Positions 10,885 to 23,269 are shown, counted from the stretch's first letter. The stretch is 64,000 nt of DNA from Selaginella tamariscina (GCA_003024785.1 PUQB01000027.1:814046-878045); one strand, 5' to 3'. Numbers and translations are program-made. Notes: a model not told the origin generated them from the letters alone.

Positions 10885-12009
10885 TTCCTTAACAAAGTAT
10901 AATGAATCATATTCTTAAAAAATTTATATTCTATATTTAAACATCTTAATGTTTTATAAATATAATTTCATTATAAAAATTAGGTAAAAAAAGCTATAAG
11001 ACACAAGGCAAGTAGATTTATTACATATAAAAATCATAATTGCCATTAACAATGTTATTGTGAATCTCAAGCTTAAAATATAAATTTATAAATTTTAATA
11101 TTTAATATTGAAATCATTCTATAAAATTAAAACATGTTAATATTATTTTAGACATGAACATATAATCGGTCGATTTTTAGAGTTAAACAGTCAGAGTTTA
11201 TGTTAAACATTATATATTTGAATAGGTTTAATTTAAGATTAATAATTAAGTTAAAATTTCATTAATTAATAAATTATTATTAAATAATTAAGCCCACGTG
11301 TACTATAATATATGTTAATAAGTTATACTTGAAATCTATTATGTTTTAGAGTATTAGATTATAGAATTATAAAAAATTTAAAATCATAATTCAAATATGC
11401 AAGCATGTATGTTTGTAAACTTTATTTAAGAAAATAATTATACAAATTATAATATTTATAATAATTATAGTTTAACTTACACTCGTCGGACTTTACTATA
11501 AATAATAATGCATGAGACGTGTGTATATACGGACATATATGTCTGTATATACATACGCACAGGAGAATATACTTAAGGATATTCTTACCTTATTACACAG
11601 AATTTACTTCCTATAAACCCATAATAGATTATCCTAATTATAGGATTAGCCCCTTATATACCCTAAGGTAAGCTACGTATTTACCGTAATTACCTTACAC
11701 TAATATATATATATCTTTTTATATTTGGCTATTCTATAAACTCATAATAAATTATCTTAATTATAGGATTAGCCCCGTATATACCTTAAGGTAACCTACG
11801 TAGGTTACCTTACAAGTACTATATGGCATAGTAACACAATCTGGACCGTCGACTGAGTATAATACAATCCAACGACTCAACTCGGTATACGAATATAATG
11901 CTATAAATAAGCAGAGCGCAGCTTTGTATATAAATGAGATAAAACAGATTAGGCATGAAAACTTTATTAAGTCGACATAAGAAAAAAAAATTAAAAAAAT
12001 GTTTAGTAC
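10885..12009. other. AT-rich intergenic region with short repeats
   Basis: No gene is seen. It holds two tandem copies of a roughly 90-bp repeat (about 11608-11697 and 11731-11811, sharing CTAATTATAGGATTAGCCCC) and a perfect 24-bp palindrome at 11788-11811. An imperfect palindrome lies around 11518-11555 (GGACATATATGTC core). Confidence 0.65.
11788..11811. repeat. perfect 24-bp palindrome
   Basis: The two 12-base halves are exact reverse complements (AAGGTAACCTAC and its complement). It sits at the end of a repeat unit whose other copies end in GTAATTACCTTAC instead. Confidence 0.8.
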
Positions 12010-13711
12010 CTACTGGTCAGGAGGGAAGAAGATGGCATCCTGAGTCCTGCGCGACCTTAAGTTGTGCTCAACATCCTTGTCCACGTTGAATGCCGCACAA
12101 ATAGTCTCCTTTGCAAGACTCTTCATAACTCCAGTCTTCCCCGCCATATGCGAAAACACCGGACTGCAAAGTAGTTATATAGATGTGCGACGATGTGTAT
12201 ATACGTATGTGTATGGTATAATATCCACGCTATGAATAGCCTCTCTTTCTATATATATAGATATATAGAGAGGAACTAAAAAACACACAATACTCACTTT
12301 TCGGTGGTGATAATGGAGAACCACGACATGCCCTCACTGCCAGCACGCTTAGAGACAATGTGGAAGCGTGGAACAAGGAAGAGGCATCCAGGCTGAAGAA
12401 TCTCGTCAATAACACGCTCCCCAGTGTTTCCAACAACTTGTACACGCCCACTTCCACGTATTATATATGTCACTTGGTATGCAGAGTCAGAAGAGAATCC
12501 CGGTGAGCACATGGCATACTAATATCACATCATCAGTACACATACGTGAGTGAATGTGTATTTATATACTTACAGGGTCGATTTTAACGAGGTCAGCACC
12601 GAGACCGAGATGCTTAAAGATGGGCAAGCTTTCACTCGAGACAACAGAAACCCTACCACCATTCTTCACATCCACGTCCAGTTTTGCCTCCTCACAGTTG
12701 TATGCAAAGTCGCCAAATGGAGAGTTTGAGAAGTCCGTAGGCTCTGGCATATTCACTCCCTCCTGAAAAGAAATGTTTGCATATTACATACTTGTATACA
12801 TATGTGTAGAGAGAGAGACGGCAGTACTTGAGTTTCACAATCATGGATGAAGTCTGGTTCTCCATAAGAGATTTCACATTTTCCTCGCTAATATCCCATG
12901 CCTGTGCAAGAAGTCCGTGGTAAACCCTTAAGAACTCCTGCACTTCCAGGTCCAACAAGGAAGAAATCCTGTAATGTTATACACACAATGTTATACACAT
13001 AATGTTATACACACCAGTGTGTATAACTTACAGTGAATTCTCCTGGCTTCTGGCCTTTGCTAGTGTCACCAAGGCATAAAACGCTGAAAGGAGTGGACTC
13101 AGTGTTGTACCACCAGTTTACGGTTCCATGAGGAACAGCAACAGCATCACCCTTCTTCACCACCCTCACTGTCTCGGCAGGGCTTTCCGCAAAAACAAGT
13201 CCCACCTTACCAGTCCCTATACCAAAACTCTTAGTACATATATAAAGAATTACTGTTTTTGATATTTAAACTTCTATGGTAACCCGGTATATAATCTAAG
13301 GAACGGATTATAATACATGAACTGAAAAACAATCTTACATAAAAATCACCGGCTAAAAGTCGAGATTTAAAAAAAAACACAGAAAAGCTAACAATCGCGA
13401 TTTTCTTATACTAAGCTGGAAAACAAACAAAACACAGAAAAGCTAAAAATCGCGATTTTCTTATACTAAGCTGGAAAACAAACAAAACACAGAAAAAACA
13501 ACTAAAAACAGCGATTTTGACAGATTACCTTCAAGAACATAGAAGATCTGATTCGAATCGGTGTACTTGGGAAGAAGTAAACCGCGCTCATTGAGAGAAA
13601 ACTTACAAGCGCCAATGCTAGCCTGCTTGAGAATGGGGAAATCACTGCTCCACGCTTCGTACACACCGCCTTCGTTGCGGCATACCTCCTTAGGAAGGCG
13701 CGGCCTGGATC
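12010..13711 (-). CDS. 11S-globulin-like bicupin protein (At2g28680 type)
   Basis: Six exons on the minus strand: about 13711-13529, 13216-13032, 12968-12828, 12762-12574, 12518-12298, 12163-12010, with GT-AG introns. The product is a two-domain cupin of about 357 residues, the size of Arabidopsis At1g07750 and At2g28680. Visible motifs are IFYVLEGTGKVGLVF and DAVAVPHGTVNWWYN in cupin 1, then GADLVKIDP, MCSPGFSSDSAYQVTYI, GRVQVVG and LFLVPRFHIVSK in cupin 2, ending SRRTQDAIFFPPDQ. The family's biochemical role is not established. Oddities: no ATG is in frame with exon 1, because the nearest (MASFCA) is followed by TGA; exon 3 needs one frame change; and one G is missing at the exon 3 donor. 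Family and exon structure are secure; whether the gene is functional is not. Confidence 0.9.
13379..13492. repeat. tandem duplication in cupin intron 1
   Basis: About 57 bp (CACAGAAAAGCTAACAATCG onward) occurs twice in a row with one or two differences, inside the first intron of the cupin gene. Confidence 0.8.
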
Positions 13712-14336
13712 GTCACGCACAGAATGAAGCCATTGAACAACCCTAAACGAAGAATCACCCTAAACCTCTGTTTGAATATCGAACGTGGTGAGGGATGTTC
13801 TTATAAAGGGTCCGTGCTACATATATACACGGCTGGAATTGCGAGCGTGGTACATCAACGGCTGCGAAACTACCACGTGGTGTAAATATCCACGGTTGCC
13901 ATATGAGCCGACGGCTCAGATTTTGTTCCTGATATATCTTCCTCAATCTTAGCGTTACATTAATCCTATCCCATTAAAAAAACCATAATATCATTATCCA
14001 AATTAAAAAAGGGTTAATATAGTCTTATCATTTCAACCTTATCCACTTGCTTCGTTTCTATTTGTAAACTTAATAGTTGTTATATTTAATATATATAAAT
14101 TACAGAGATTTAAACTCCAATGTTTGAATTACCTATAATATTATCATGGAAAATGATTTATAACTGATAATATTTTAAACAGCCTAAACTAATTATTACA
14201 AACTTATCATAATTACTTAAGAGTTTTATGTTTTGATATACTGAACACGTGTCGCATTCTGGATAAAACAGCCACACTGACAAATGGTTGGTTAAAACAT
14301 TTACACAATACACACCTGAATAACCGTTCGGCCACC
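13712..14336. promoter_or_regulatory. shared spacer between divergent cupin and NTF2-like genes
   Basis: This 625-bp region separates two genes pointing away from each other and must hold both promoters. The cupin side is moderately GC-rich and has CACGTGG (G-box-like) near 13874 and telo-box-like AACCCTAAA-type sequence near 13740. No reading frame of note. Confidence 0.45.
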
Positions 14337-15206
14337 ATGAATATTCCGTTAGGATTCATAGTAACGGCGAATATTCCGGCACGACGAGTATTTATTCCGC
14401 TTGTTCATAGTGTGCGTCTTCTGGCAATGGAGAGAACAGCAGGTCTGAGTATGCGTTTTCTGCACATAATTTGTGTATTTCTATTTATTAATTTAACTAA
14501 AACAGAAGGAAATAATGAAAATCCCAATATTGGTCCGCTTTCCAAAGGCATACTTCCTCACATTCTAAATCTGTAAGTTTAAATTATATACACATACATA
14601 CATATATGTGTGTGTATTATATGTTTATAATATATGTATTTTATTATATACACATACATACATAAATATTATATGCTTATAAATATATGTATTTTATTCG
14701 TTATTTTATGTTTATTCTTAGATACAACTGCAAAGCTTCAGCTGCTGACTTTGAGGTGTATGCACCCAATGCAACGTTTGAGGATCCTTTAATGCGAGCA
14801 CAGGGGTAAGTATGACATATATATAGACACACACACACACACAATCACGCACACACGTACACACGCACACACGCACACACATAGACGTGTTTTTTAACTC
14901 CATGCGCAGAGTAAAGCAGATAAAATCAGCCTTTTACTCCATTCCCAAGGTATGTATTACTTGGATATTATTAATAATAAGTGTTTTTGTAAAGATTTTA
15001 ATTTTTAATTATTTCGATATCAGTTTTATTTATTAACAATTAATTTAAAGGTGTTTAGCGAGGGAAAAATGGGGGAATATACCGTGGAAGAGCATGAAAC
15101 AAGCCCAGGAACAGGAGATATAAAATTGATAATATACAACATTACAAAATTCTGGGCCGTCCAGATTGACATGGTCTCCTTCATCATACTGAAGGTATAT
15201 ATATAT

Positions 15207-15271
<65 letters not shown>

Positions 15272-15583
15272 CGAACACACACACACACAGACATATAGAC
15301 ATGTGTATATATAACATTGCTGACATGGGAAACCTGTACCATGTATAGGTGGAAAATGGGAAGGTTGTGAGGCACGAAGACTTGTAAGTGATTAATCTTT
15401 TTGATTAGTTTAACTTCATTATTAATAGTTAATGTTTATATTGAGTAATATATAAATTATATTAAATAAATAATGATTTAAAATATAATTGGCAGATGGA
15501 ACAAGAAACCACTTAAATCGAGAGAAACAGTTAAACTACCTCTGTTGGACGAATGGCTGAAGGAGTTAGACGAGGGAATATGA
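14337..15583 (+). CDS. NTF2-like superfamily protein
   Basis: Six exons: 14337-14572, 14722-14805, 14910-14949, 15051-15194, 15349-15383, 15496-15583. All have GT-AG introns and keep one frame throughout, making this one of the few undamaged genes here. The start has a strong context (CCACCATGA). An N-terminal segment contains a hydrophobic stretch (LHIICVFLFINL) that could be a targeting or membrane segment. The conserved part includes FEVYAPNATFEDPL, GVKQIKSAFYSIPKVF and VRHEDLWNKKPLKSRETV, typical of plant SnoaL/NTF2-fold proteins of unknown function. The internal segment FWAVQIDMVSFIILKVENG is the usual sheet region. Product about 208 residues. A second possible start is ATG 14430 (MERTAGL). 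Confidence 0.88.
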
Positions 15584-15849
15584 TGATTACACATTTACTT
15601 ATGGGAAGCGGTAAAGATCCAACTAATTAAATATTAATTGCAAATGTATAATATAATGTATAATGCAGTGTAAATAATAAAAAAAGTTCAATATTAAATA
15701 TCTTTAATTATAACCGATCAATTATTAAGATATAAACATTTTGTTTATATATATATAATCTACATAAGATATATTTAATAAAAAAATATATTAATTATTA
15801 TAAGTTAAATATTTCTCTTTTAGTAAATTTAAGTATATAAAAACAAATT
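15584..15849. other. AT-rich spacer
   Basis: Non-coding, with A/T runs after the NTF2-like stop. Nothing identifiable before the tRNA gene. Confidence 0.6.
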
Positions 15850-15922
15850 TGGAGGTGAGGGGCATCGATCCCCTTACCTATCGCATGCAAAGCGATCGCT
15901 CTACCATCTGAGCTACACCCAC
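15850..15922 (-). tRNA. tRNA-Ala (UGC)
   Basis: The minus-strand sequence folds as a tRNA. The D-arm box is TAGCTCAGATGGTAGAGC. The anticodon arm reads ATCGC-TTTGCAT-GCGAT with anticodon TGC. The T stem is AGGGG/CCCCT, and the acceptor 3' strand CACCTCC is followed by discriminator A (position 15850). The acceptor stem has one mismatch at the second pair (T against C) and the T loop is ATCGATG rather than the usual TTCGA form, so the gene may be slightly decayed. No intron. Its 3' end with added CCA is the exact complement of the primer-binding site of Ty3 element 2 (36110-36127). Confidence 0.88.
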
Positions 15923-16013
15923 TTGCAAAGTATTTTTCCCGACTTATAGATATAACATAAAATCAGCAAAATGAATTACAGGACATTTACCCTAATCCGA
16001 GAGCTTGCGTGTA

Positions 16014-16131
16014 TGGCTATGGCGGTTGGCTCGTCTCTGCCGACATGGGATTGCCTGATCACATGCGGTGCGGAAGAATATTCTCGGGTTCCTGGCGGGC
16101 GCTCCTTCTACGCTCCGGTTTAATCCCAGGT
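16014..16131 (+). CDS. possible first exon of the SWIB gene
   Basis: A GC-rich island with ATG at 16014 (MAMAVGSSLPTWDC) stands out from AT-rich surroundings and has a donor-like CCAG|GTTTCC at its end. All frames hold short open stretches and none clearly matches a known domain; a frame with GFLAGAPSTLRF is also open. It could be the start or leader of the SWIB gene downstream. The approximately 830 bp to the next exon are TA-rich and non-coding. Confidence 0.35.
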
Positions 16132-16968
16132 TTCCAAAACCTTCCGTTCGGTTAAGCAGTTAAGCTTCATTTTTAATATTTTCATTTGTTATTATTGTTA
16201 TTTCTTTCATTTATAGAAACTAGCAAGATTTTCTCGACAACCCATGTTGACAGGTATGTATATATACACATATACAGTTATACATTAGATATGAAAGATA
16301 AGCTTTTTAACAATGTATGTAGTTTCATACTATTTTTCAACAGCCCATCGATATATATAGTTGTACATATACATTGTACAGATATTCGTATTAAGACAAT
16401 GTACATATGTGTCTGCCCATCAATGTGTAAAGCTTATGATGCATCATAAGTATATTATACATCTACAGTGTATACACTTTCATATACATAGTTTTATGTA
16501 TCTGATCAACAGCCCGTTCATGTATGGAGTATGATTTACATTATTCTGTATATTGAAGTTATGTATATTCATGCCCATCGATGTATTATATATATTTATA
16601 TTATGCATTACTTATATATAACTGCATAAACTATGAATATATCAACACCATAAATATATAGTTTCATATGTACAATATCTTTATATTTTCTCATGTTGAT
16701 ACAGCTACATATACATGGTAGCCCATCATTGATGGATATGTATCATGCAACATATACAGTATACTAGAGTATTTTCCTTGTTAACATCTTAGCTGCTACA
16801 TGAGGCATTCTATATATGCTAACATATATAGCACTTGTAATGGATAATAAATATACGATTTCGTAATTAGAATAGGCATCTATGAATAATTTATGGAATA
16901 CATCGTATATTATATGTCGTTTCATATGTTTCCATGTGTTATAATATATATAATATATATATATGCAG

Positions 16969-18051
16969 TGCTGTGGCGGCGAAGCAGGAAACAACGGCTT
17001 AGCAAAATGCTGCCGTGTTTCAATGAGCTCCAGAGGATAGGCGAGTCAGAGCTCCTAGACACCAGGTTAGCTAGTTGTGTGTGTGTGTGTGTTGAAGGAA
17101 CTTATGTGCATATAGGCGTGCACTTACATGTGTGTATAATATGTGTGTAATTGAGCAGGTTGTGAAGCTGGTGTGGAAGTATAATTCGGGAGAACAATCT
17201 TCAAGACCCGAATGACAAGAGAAGCATTCTGTGTAATGCGGAATTGGGCGAAGTTCTGGGAGTACAGAAGACGGACATGTTTGAATTAAGCAAGCTGCTG
17301 TCCAAGCACTTGACTTATGACGGTAACTCTCTCTCCTCTCGCTCTCTCTCACCACACACACTCTCTCTCTCTCTCATAAGAGGATGTGTGTACATACATA
17401 TGCATATGTATGCTTACACATACACACACGCACATATATAATTTTCTTTTCTAGGATCAACTGTCTCTAGATCAAAGGGGGCCAAATCCAACGGTATAAA
17501 TTCGCCGGCTCGTATATCAGAAGAATTAAAGAGCTTTCTGGCGACAAATGAAACTCACATATCGAGGACAGAGGTCGTGAAGCGTATGTGGGATTACATC
17601 AAAGCTAATAATCTTCAGGTATTAATCCATTAATTAAGTTAATTAATATAATATATATCATGATGTACAGAACATATATGCTCTATATCATGCACACGTG
17701 CACGTAGTTATGCATACATGTACTTGACAGTTTATAATATACATACTTTATGTGTTGTATAAGTATTAATCAATTAAATCTATATCTATATCTATATATA
17801 TATATATAGACACACACACTAGTATGCACTTAGTCATGTATAGTATACATATATTTATGTTATATGTACATACTGTGGCATCTATATGTGTTGTAAGAGG
17901 GACGTTTTGGTAATTATCTTAATATATATAGGATCCGGCGGATAGGAGGAAAGTGATATGTGATGCAAAGTTACGGAAGCTGTTACAGTGTGAAACTCTG
18001 CTGGGGATAAGTATAACTAAGTACTTGGCACCACACTTCATTAGAGATTAA
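16969..18051 (+). CDS. tandem SWIB/MDM2-domain protein
   Basis: Exons 16969-17065, 17159-17322, 17455-17618 and 17932-18051, with GT-AG introns, encode two SWIB domains joined by a short basic linker. Domain 1: GESELLDTRVVKLVWKY, NNLQDPNDKRSILCN, then TDMFELSKLLSKHL. Domain 2: ISRTEVVKRMWDYIKANNLQ, DPADRRKVICDAKL, then KYLAPHFIRD at the end. SWIB domains occur in BAF60-type chromatin-remodelling subunits and in plastid or nuclear plant proteins; tandem SWIB with a DEK-like N terminus is a known plant form. One extra base in exon 2 (near 17184) breaks domain 1. The 5' end is uncertain. The stop lies 49 bp from the stop of the convergent DIM1-like gene. Confidence 0.85.
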
Positions 18052-18100
18052 GCACTTGTTTATCACCTTGTTTAGCATGAGTTTAACATTTCCTTTGCTT

Positions 18101-18364
18101 CTAGTTTACCGTCAGATGTCTTAACAAAAGTTCGAATTTTGGCACTCTATTTGCTGGTAATGGACAGTTTACTATGAGTTTGCCTCTCATTGCACCTCTG
18201 TATATCGTCTGTAACATGTAATATATACCACATAAGATAATATATTTAATAGTAGTTTATAATGTGTTATACTGACCTCTACAACATCAATGAAATCCTG
18301 TTTGCTGTGAAAGGCACCAATCCATTTGGTATGATCGGGTGTTCTGCAGAACATAAGCCAGGTT

Positions 18365-18401
<37 letters not shown>

Positions 18402-18930
18402 CGATATATATACATATTATATGTAATGTTTTAAATACATTGTATATAGACTTTGCTAAAATATTATTAGTCAAATATATGGTAATTATGATTTTTTAAA
18501 TTAGTTTAAATTATATACCCGGAATCCATCTTCATATGGTGTGCATTGAAGAAGAAGATAGTGGCGGGAACGAGAGTAATATCAAAGTATTGACGTATAT
18601 TCGGATATCCTCCGCATCTATATCCACCAGTGCTATTGTTGCAAACTTTGACACCTCCCTGCACGCCTTGTTAGCTACAAAAAAATAAATAAATAAAATA
18701 AAAGCATATATAAGCAAAAAAGATATATATATATATAATGTAGTGTTCTTTTCATATATATATATATATATATAATATATATACACACGCGTACACATAC
18801 ACATGCTCACAATATCGTCAAGCTGCATACACACATGGTCCGTAGCACGCCCGAATCGAAGCACAAGGACCTTATCCAGCGTATCCCGTATGAATCTATC
18901 CACTTCCTCCTTCCTCGTCAGTGTCGCCAT
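18101..18930 (-). CDS. DIM1-like thioredoxin-fold U5 snRNP protein (DLP/TXNL4B type)
   Basis: Four exons: 18930-18811, 18674-18519, 18343-18277, 18208-18101. The reading is about 150 codons, as in TXNL4B/DIM2 proteins. Motifs: [14 protein letters not shown] at the start, [59 protein letters not shown], and [13 protein letters not shown] near the end. These mark the DIM1-like branch rather than DIM1 itself, which has a different N terminus. Known members act in pre-mRNA splicing. Two single-base breaks are visible: one base is missing at the exon 1/2 junction and one in exon 2 near 18590. Head-to-head with VHA-H. Confidence 0.87.
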
Positions 18931-19054
18931 GCGTTCATCTCCAGTAGAACCCTATTAGGGCTCCTCTGTTTCAAACAAAAGCCTAAACCTAGTTTTGTTC
19001 TGTTTTCAGCCCTAATTTCGTTGTGTTGGATCCCGCATTGCTGGAGATTCGCCA
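18931..19054. promoter_or_regulatory. 124-bp bidirectional promoter, DIM1-like / VHA-H
   Basis: Only 124 bp lie between the two start codons. The stretch contains AACCCTATTAGGGCTC and AAAGCCTAAACCTAG, telo-box-like and internal-repeat elements common in promoters of plant housekeeping genes. Both leaders must lie within it. Confidence 0.5.
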
Positions 19055-19902
19055 ATGGATTCTCCAATAGATCTCACGCGAGACCAGGTATTATATGTGT
19101 ATATGTGTTGTGCGTGCATTGTAATGTGTGTATTGATGTGTATTTGTATAGGTGTGAAGAGGATATTCCATGGGAGAATTTCCTGAATGCCAAGCTTATT
19201 ACCGGCACCGATTGCAGCTGCTAAAGCGCTACGATAACAAGCCTGAAGATGTCCAGATTGCTCTTTTAGATGAGGTATGTACGTGTAGAGTATATCTAAC
19301 TAATATATATGAATGTAATGTGTTCATGAAAAGTACATTCATATGGATAAGGAGAATGTGTGGTGTGTGTGTGTACACACACACACATACTGACAGTATA
19401 GGATATATAATATCTCCATTTATTTCTCATTTGTATGTGTGCATACACACACACACACATATATGTGTATTTACAAATATCTTTTTTCATCATATATATA
19501 AGTATTGTACTTCTCATGTTGTTTTCTACAGAATGGTGTTGCATACGTCTGGTTTTCCTTGGTTTACTAAAATAATCACAAAAGATATTGTGGAGTATGT
19601 TTGGCTCTTATTGACGAAATTTTCGGGTGAGTGTCACACATACACAGAAGGCATGAACACGCCAATACACTGTGTGTGCGTGTTCTTCACTTTCCTAAAT
19701 AAAACATACAAAACAAAAATCAGATAAATATTGCAACATTCACTCTCTCTCTCTCTGGGCTGATGAGTAATTTTTCTGTAGCACACCCGTTGAAGCATGC
19801 TGCATTGTTTCATGACGAAACCTTTACCCGGAGGACATAATCGGCCCTTTTGAGGTAAGATTATATCAAAGGTATGCATATACAATATATTGATATGCAT
19901 CA

Positions 19903-19937
<35 letters not shown>

Positions 19938-22645
19938 AGCTTTAATCATCTCGTTTTGCAGTTTGCTGTCGAAGAAAAATTGGTTCCTTCAAGAAAAGGT
20001 GCAAAATCTAACAGTCCTGCTAAGGTTGTACTTATATATGTACACAGAAAATTTGTGTGTCTATGTGGGTGTGGTGTGTGTGTGTGTGTGTGTTGTGTTA
20101 TTTATGCCTGCAGTACACGTCCGAAAGACCAAGAGCCGCTAGATGCGAGCATGAAACCGGTCCATCTAAGAAAGCTCCGAATGTTATCCAAGACGTTTTG
20201 CAAAAACTTGTTACATGGCTTCGTTCTCAGGTTTGCATTCTGTACTCAATATATGATGTTGTTATATGTAACTACATAATGTTCACTGTTCGAGTGTAAT
20301 CTTATAACTTTAATGTTAACTATATAGTTACACTGTTAATTATTATATTAGTTAAGACATCCATCACATCCAAGCCGTGCATTTCCAACAGCGGTGAGCT
20401 CTCTGGCTACTTTGTTGAGATCACAATGTCAAAGTCATGTTTGTACAACTCGAGGGCGTGAAACTACTGTCGCCATTGATTTCCCCTGCCACAACCCAGC
20501 AGTACATCCAGTTGTTCCTGTACACATACACACACACAGCGTGTGTTAGCATACAGTATATACTTGATTTTTTTACGTACATATCTTAATGATTTGTTTC
20601 AGATACTGTACGAGGCAAGCTTGTGCATGTGGCTACTTTCGTTTTATGACGTGGCTGGGAGGCTATTGCATCTACTCGAGTTTTACCTCGCCTTGTAGAA
20701 GTCTCACGAACTTCGACCAAGGAAAAGGTGAAACCATTATTTTTATACATTAGATTTGCATATGTGCATTTGTGTGTGTTTGTTATACAGATAAAGTACA
20801 CAATGTAAATACAAAAATATAGTTGTACTGCTGTAATGTGTAGCATAGTATAATACATCTACTGAACACACACACACACACACACACGTATGTATGTATG
20901 TAGTCTTATTATATGTATGTTACTTATCTGCATTGTAATAATACAGCCTACCATTAACTGCAAAAAATTCAATCAGACATATGCACACACATATTAGCGC
21001 GATTATGACTACAGGTAGTCAGAGTGGCAATACTTACGTTGAAAAACCTAGTCTCGAAAGGCAATTTTGCAAGGGATATGTAGAGCTTGGACTGCCCAAA
21101 TAATCCAAAGCTGCAAGCATGGAGTGGACGAGGTATATATCAACATTAATTAGTTAAGATTCTATATTATTGTTTAACAACTATATCAATTATAGTTGTA
21201 CTGCTGTAATGTGTAGCATGTATAATACATCTCTGAACCACACACGCACGCACACAGAATATATATATATATATATATATGTGTGTCGACTTATCTGCAT
21301 TGTTGTATGTGCAGGATTTAATAGAGGCATTCAACTTTTTGGAGGAGACATTGAAGAAGAATGTGAAACTGCTAAGCTCATTTGATAAGTATAAGCAAGA
21401 GGTGCTCTCGGGTAACCTGGACTGGACACCGATGCACAAGGAGCCGCTCTTTTGGAAGGATAATATTAAGAGTTTGAGGAAAACGACTTTCAGGTGTGTG
21501 TGTGTGTGTGTGTTGATGTTGATATGCATGGATACTGTATTATACACCGTATACATGTTTATTGTATCATAGGTGTATATGTGTCTGTGTTTCAGTTTAT
21601 ATAATACGCACACACATTCTCTATGTATGTGTGTGAATCTGTTAACCTCGGATTCAAACTATAGCAAATTTAAACTTGTACCTCTCTCTCCTCTCGCTCA
21701 CGCACACACACACAAAGTCTCGCTTTGTGTGTAACATAGACAGAGCACCCATTAACACACACGTACTCAGATATATATGTGTGTGATGTACATGTATATA
21801 TGTATATATACTTGTAAGTATACACCTTATGCATGTTTATTGTATGTGTATGTGTCTGTTCATAGTCTATATGATACGCACACGTGTATGTGTGTGTGAA
21901 TCTGTTGTATACATGTATGTGTGTGTGTGTGAGTTGAATACATGTATATATACTGATATACATCGCATGCACGCTTATTTGTATGCATAGGTGTATATAT
22001 GTCATAGTTTATAGAATACGTAGATGTGTGTGTGTGAACCGTTTACCTCGGATTCAAACTATAGCAAATAAACTTTGTACCTCTTCTCTCTCTCTCTCAC
22101 ACACACACACACCAGTCTCGCTTTGTGTGTAAACTCACAGATATATAGCACCCATTAACACACACATGTATGTACATTTATATATGTATACATACAGCAC
22201 ACAACACAGTCCACACACACGTGTGAGTGTGTTCTGTGTATGTCTGTCTGGATGTGTGTATATCCCCGCGTGTGCATGTATATGTATAATCATATACATA
22301 ATGCCTGTATATGTTGTACATGTTTACGGACACGGTATGTGAGTATGTTAGTATATATGTATACATGGAGTATAACGGGTAGGTTTGTGATCAGATACTG
22401 CGTATACTGGTGGCTATACTGGACAACTCACGCGACCCACGTACACAGGCAGTGGCGTGCCACGACATAGCACAGTTTATAAGCTACCATCCAGCGGGGC
22501 GTGGGATAGTCATGGACATGCGTGCCAAGGACCGCGTTATGCGTTTAATGAACCATGACAATAATGAAGTACGTAAGGCACTTATCTGCGTTCAGAGCTG
22601 CTTCTCAATGCCAAGTACGCAAGCTTTCTGCAAACTGCTAAATAA
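19055..22645 (+). CDS. VHA-H: V-type proton ATPase subunit H
   Basis: Eleven exons: 19055-19087, 19152-19274, 19532-19626, 19782-19854, 19962-20024, 20114-20230, 20352-20519, 20603-20727, 21015-21132, 21315-21493, 22395-22645; together about 448 codons against 441 in Arabidopsis VHA-H. Subunit H is the regulatory V1 subunit linking V1 to V0 in the endomembrane proton pump. Diagnostic parts: [81 protein letters not shown] and [19 protein letters not shown]. Most exons carry a single-base frameshift (at least eight in all), almost always a missing base and with no scattered nonsense changes. Introns are full of (GT)n, (AC)n and (TC)n, and the donor of exon 10 lies in a GT repeat. Confidence 0.92.
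20815..21315 (+). repeat. related sequence shared by VHA-H introns 8 and 9
   Basis: About 20818-20905 (ATAGTTGTACTGCTGTAATG, then an AC repeat) is repeated at about 21190-21260. Both introns also contain CTTATCTGCATTGT just before their 3' splice sites (about 20927 and 21291). One intron appears to have been copied, wholly or partly, into the other. Confidence 0.65.
21646..22165 (+). repeat. 400-bp-period tandem duplication in VHA-H intron 10
   Basis: CCTCGGATTCAAACTATAGC at 21646 recurs at 22046. Both copies are followed by the same TC/AC repeat, GTCTCGCTTTGTGTGTAA and GCACCCATTAACACACAC. The intron is about 900 bp, the longest in the gene, as a result. Confidence 0.75.
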
Positions 22646-23190
22646 TTATATATATATATATTTGTTTTATAAAACTACAATAACTAAATAATAACTCAGT
22701 GTTTGACTTATCTCTCTCAAACACACAACACACACACACACACACACACATATAGAATAAATCACTAGCCTAATTAGTTAAACAACTAAATTACTACTAA
22801 TAAATTTAATAATTAAACCAGTTAAGTAATTACAAATTTAATTTGATACGTGAAATTATATAGAAAAACATCAGCTACATAATTTAATTAGTGAGCCCTG
22901 TATTATTAATTAAGTAATAATCAAAATGGTGAAACAAATATTAATAATAGCTAATAATACTTGCTAGCTATTATTATTGTTCAATTAATATTTAATTACT
23001 ACTATGATATTATGATTTCAAAAGTATGTGAAGTTCTAACTGCAAGGTCATGATATTTTCTTTTAATTATAAATTTCAGTCTTATTAGAGTTAATAAATA
23101 TAAATTTTCGTTCAGTTTAATCAAATGGCATTAAAAATAAAAAAACCTCTGTGTGTGTGTGTGGAGAGAGCATCTCTCTCGTGTAACTCT

Positions 23191-23226
<36 letters not shown>

Positions 23227-23269
23227 GAGAACATGACAAAGCATATACATAATATTATATGATATATGA
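22646..23269. other. AT-rich spacer between convergent genes
   Basis: Non-coding, with AC, GA and TA microsatellites (22725-22750, 23190-23225). Nothing else is seen between the ends of VHA-H and the At4g37920-like gene. Confidence 0.6.

Noticed and set aside
15045..15375. Open frames made of repeated Ser/Leu or Arg/Glu
   Set aside because: They are translations of (TC)n/(GA)n microsatellite in an NTF2-like intron. The same applies to similar frames at 33424-34361 and 23370-23727.
16186..16449. 87-codon open frame upstream of SWIB
   Set aside because: TA-rich intron-like sequence with a low-complexity product and no link in frame to the SWIB exons.
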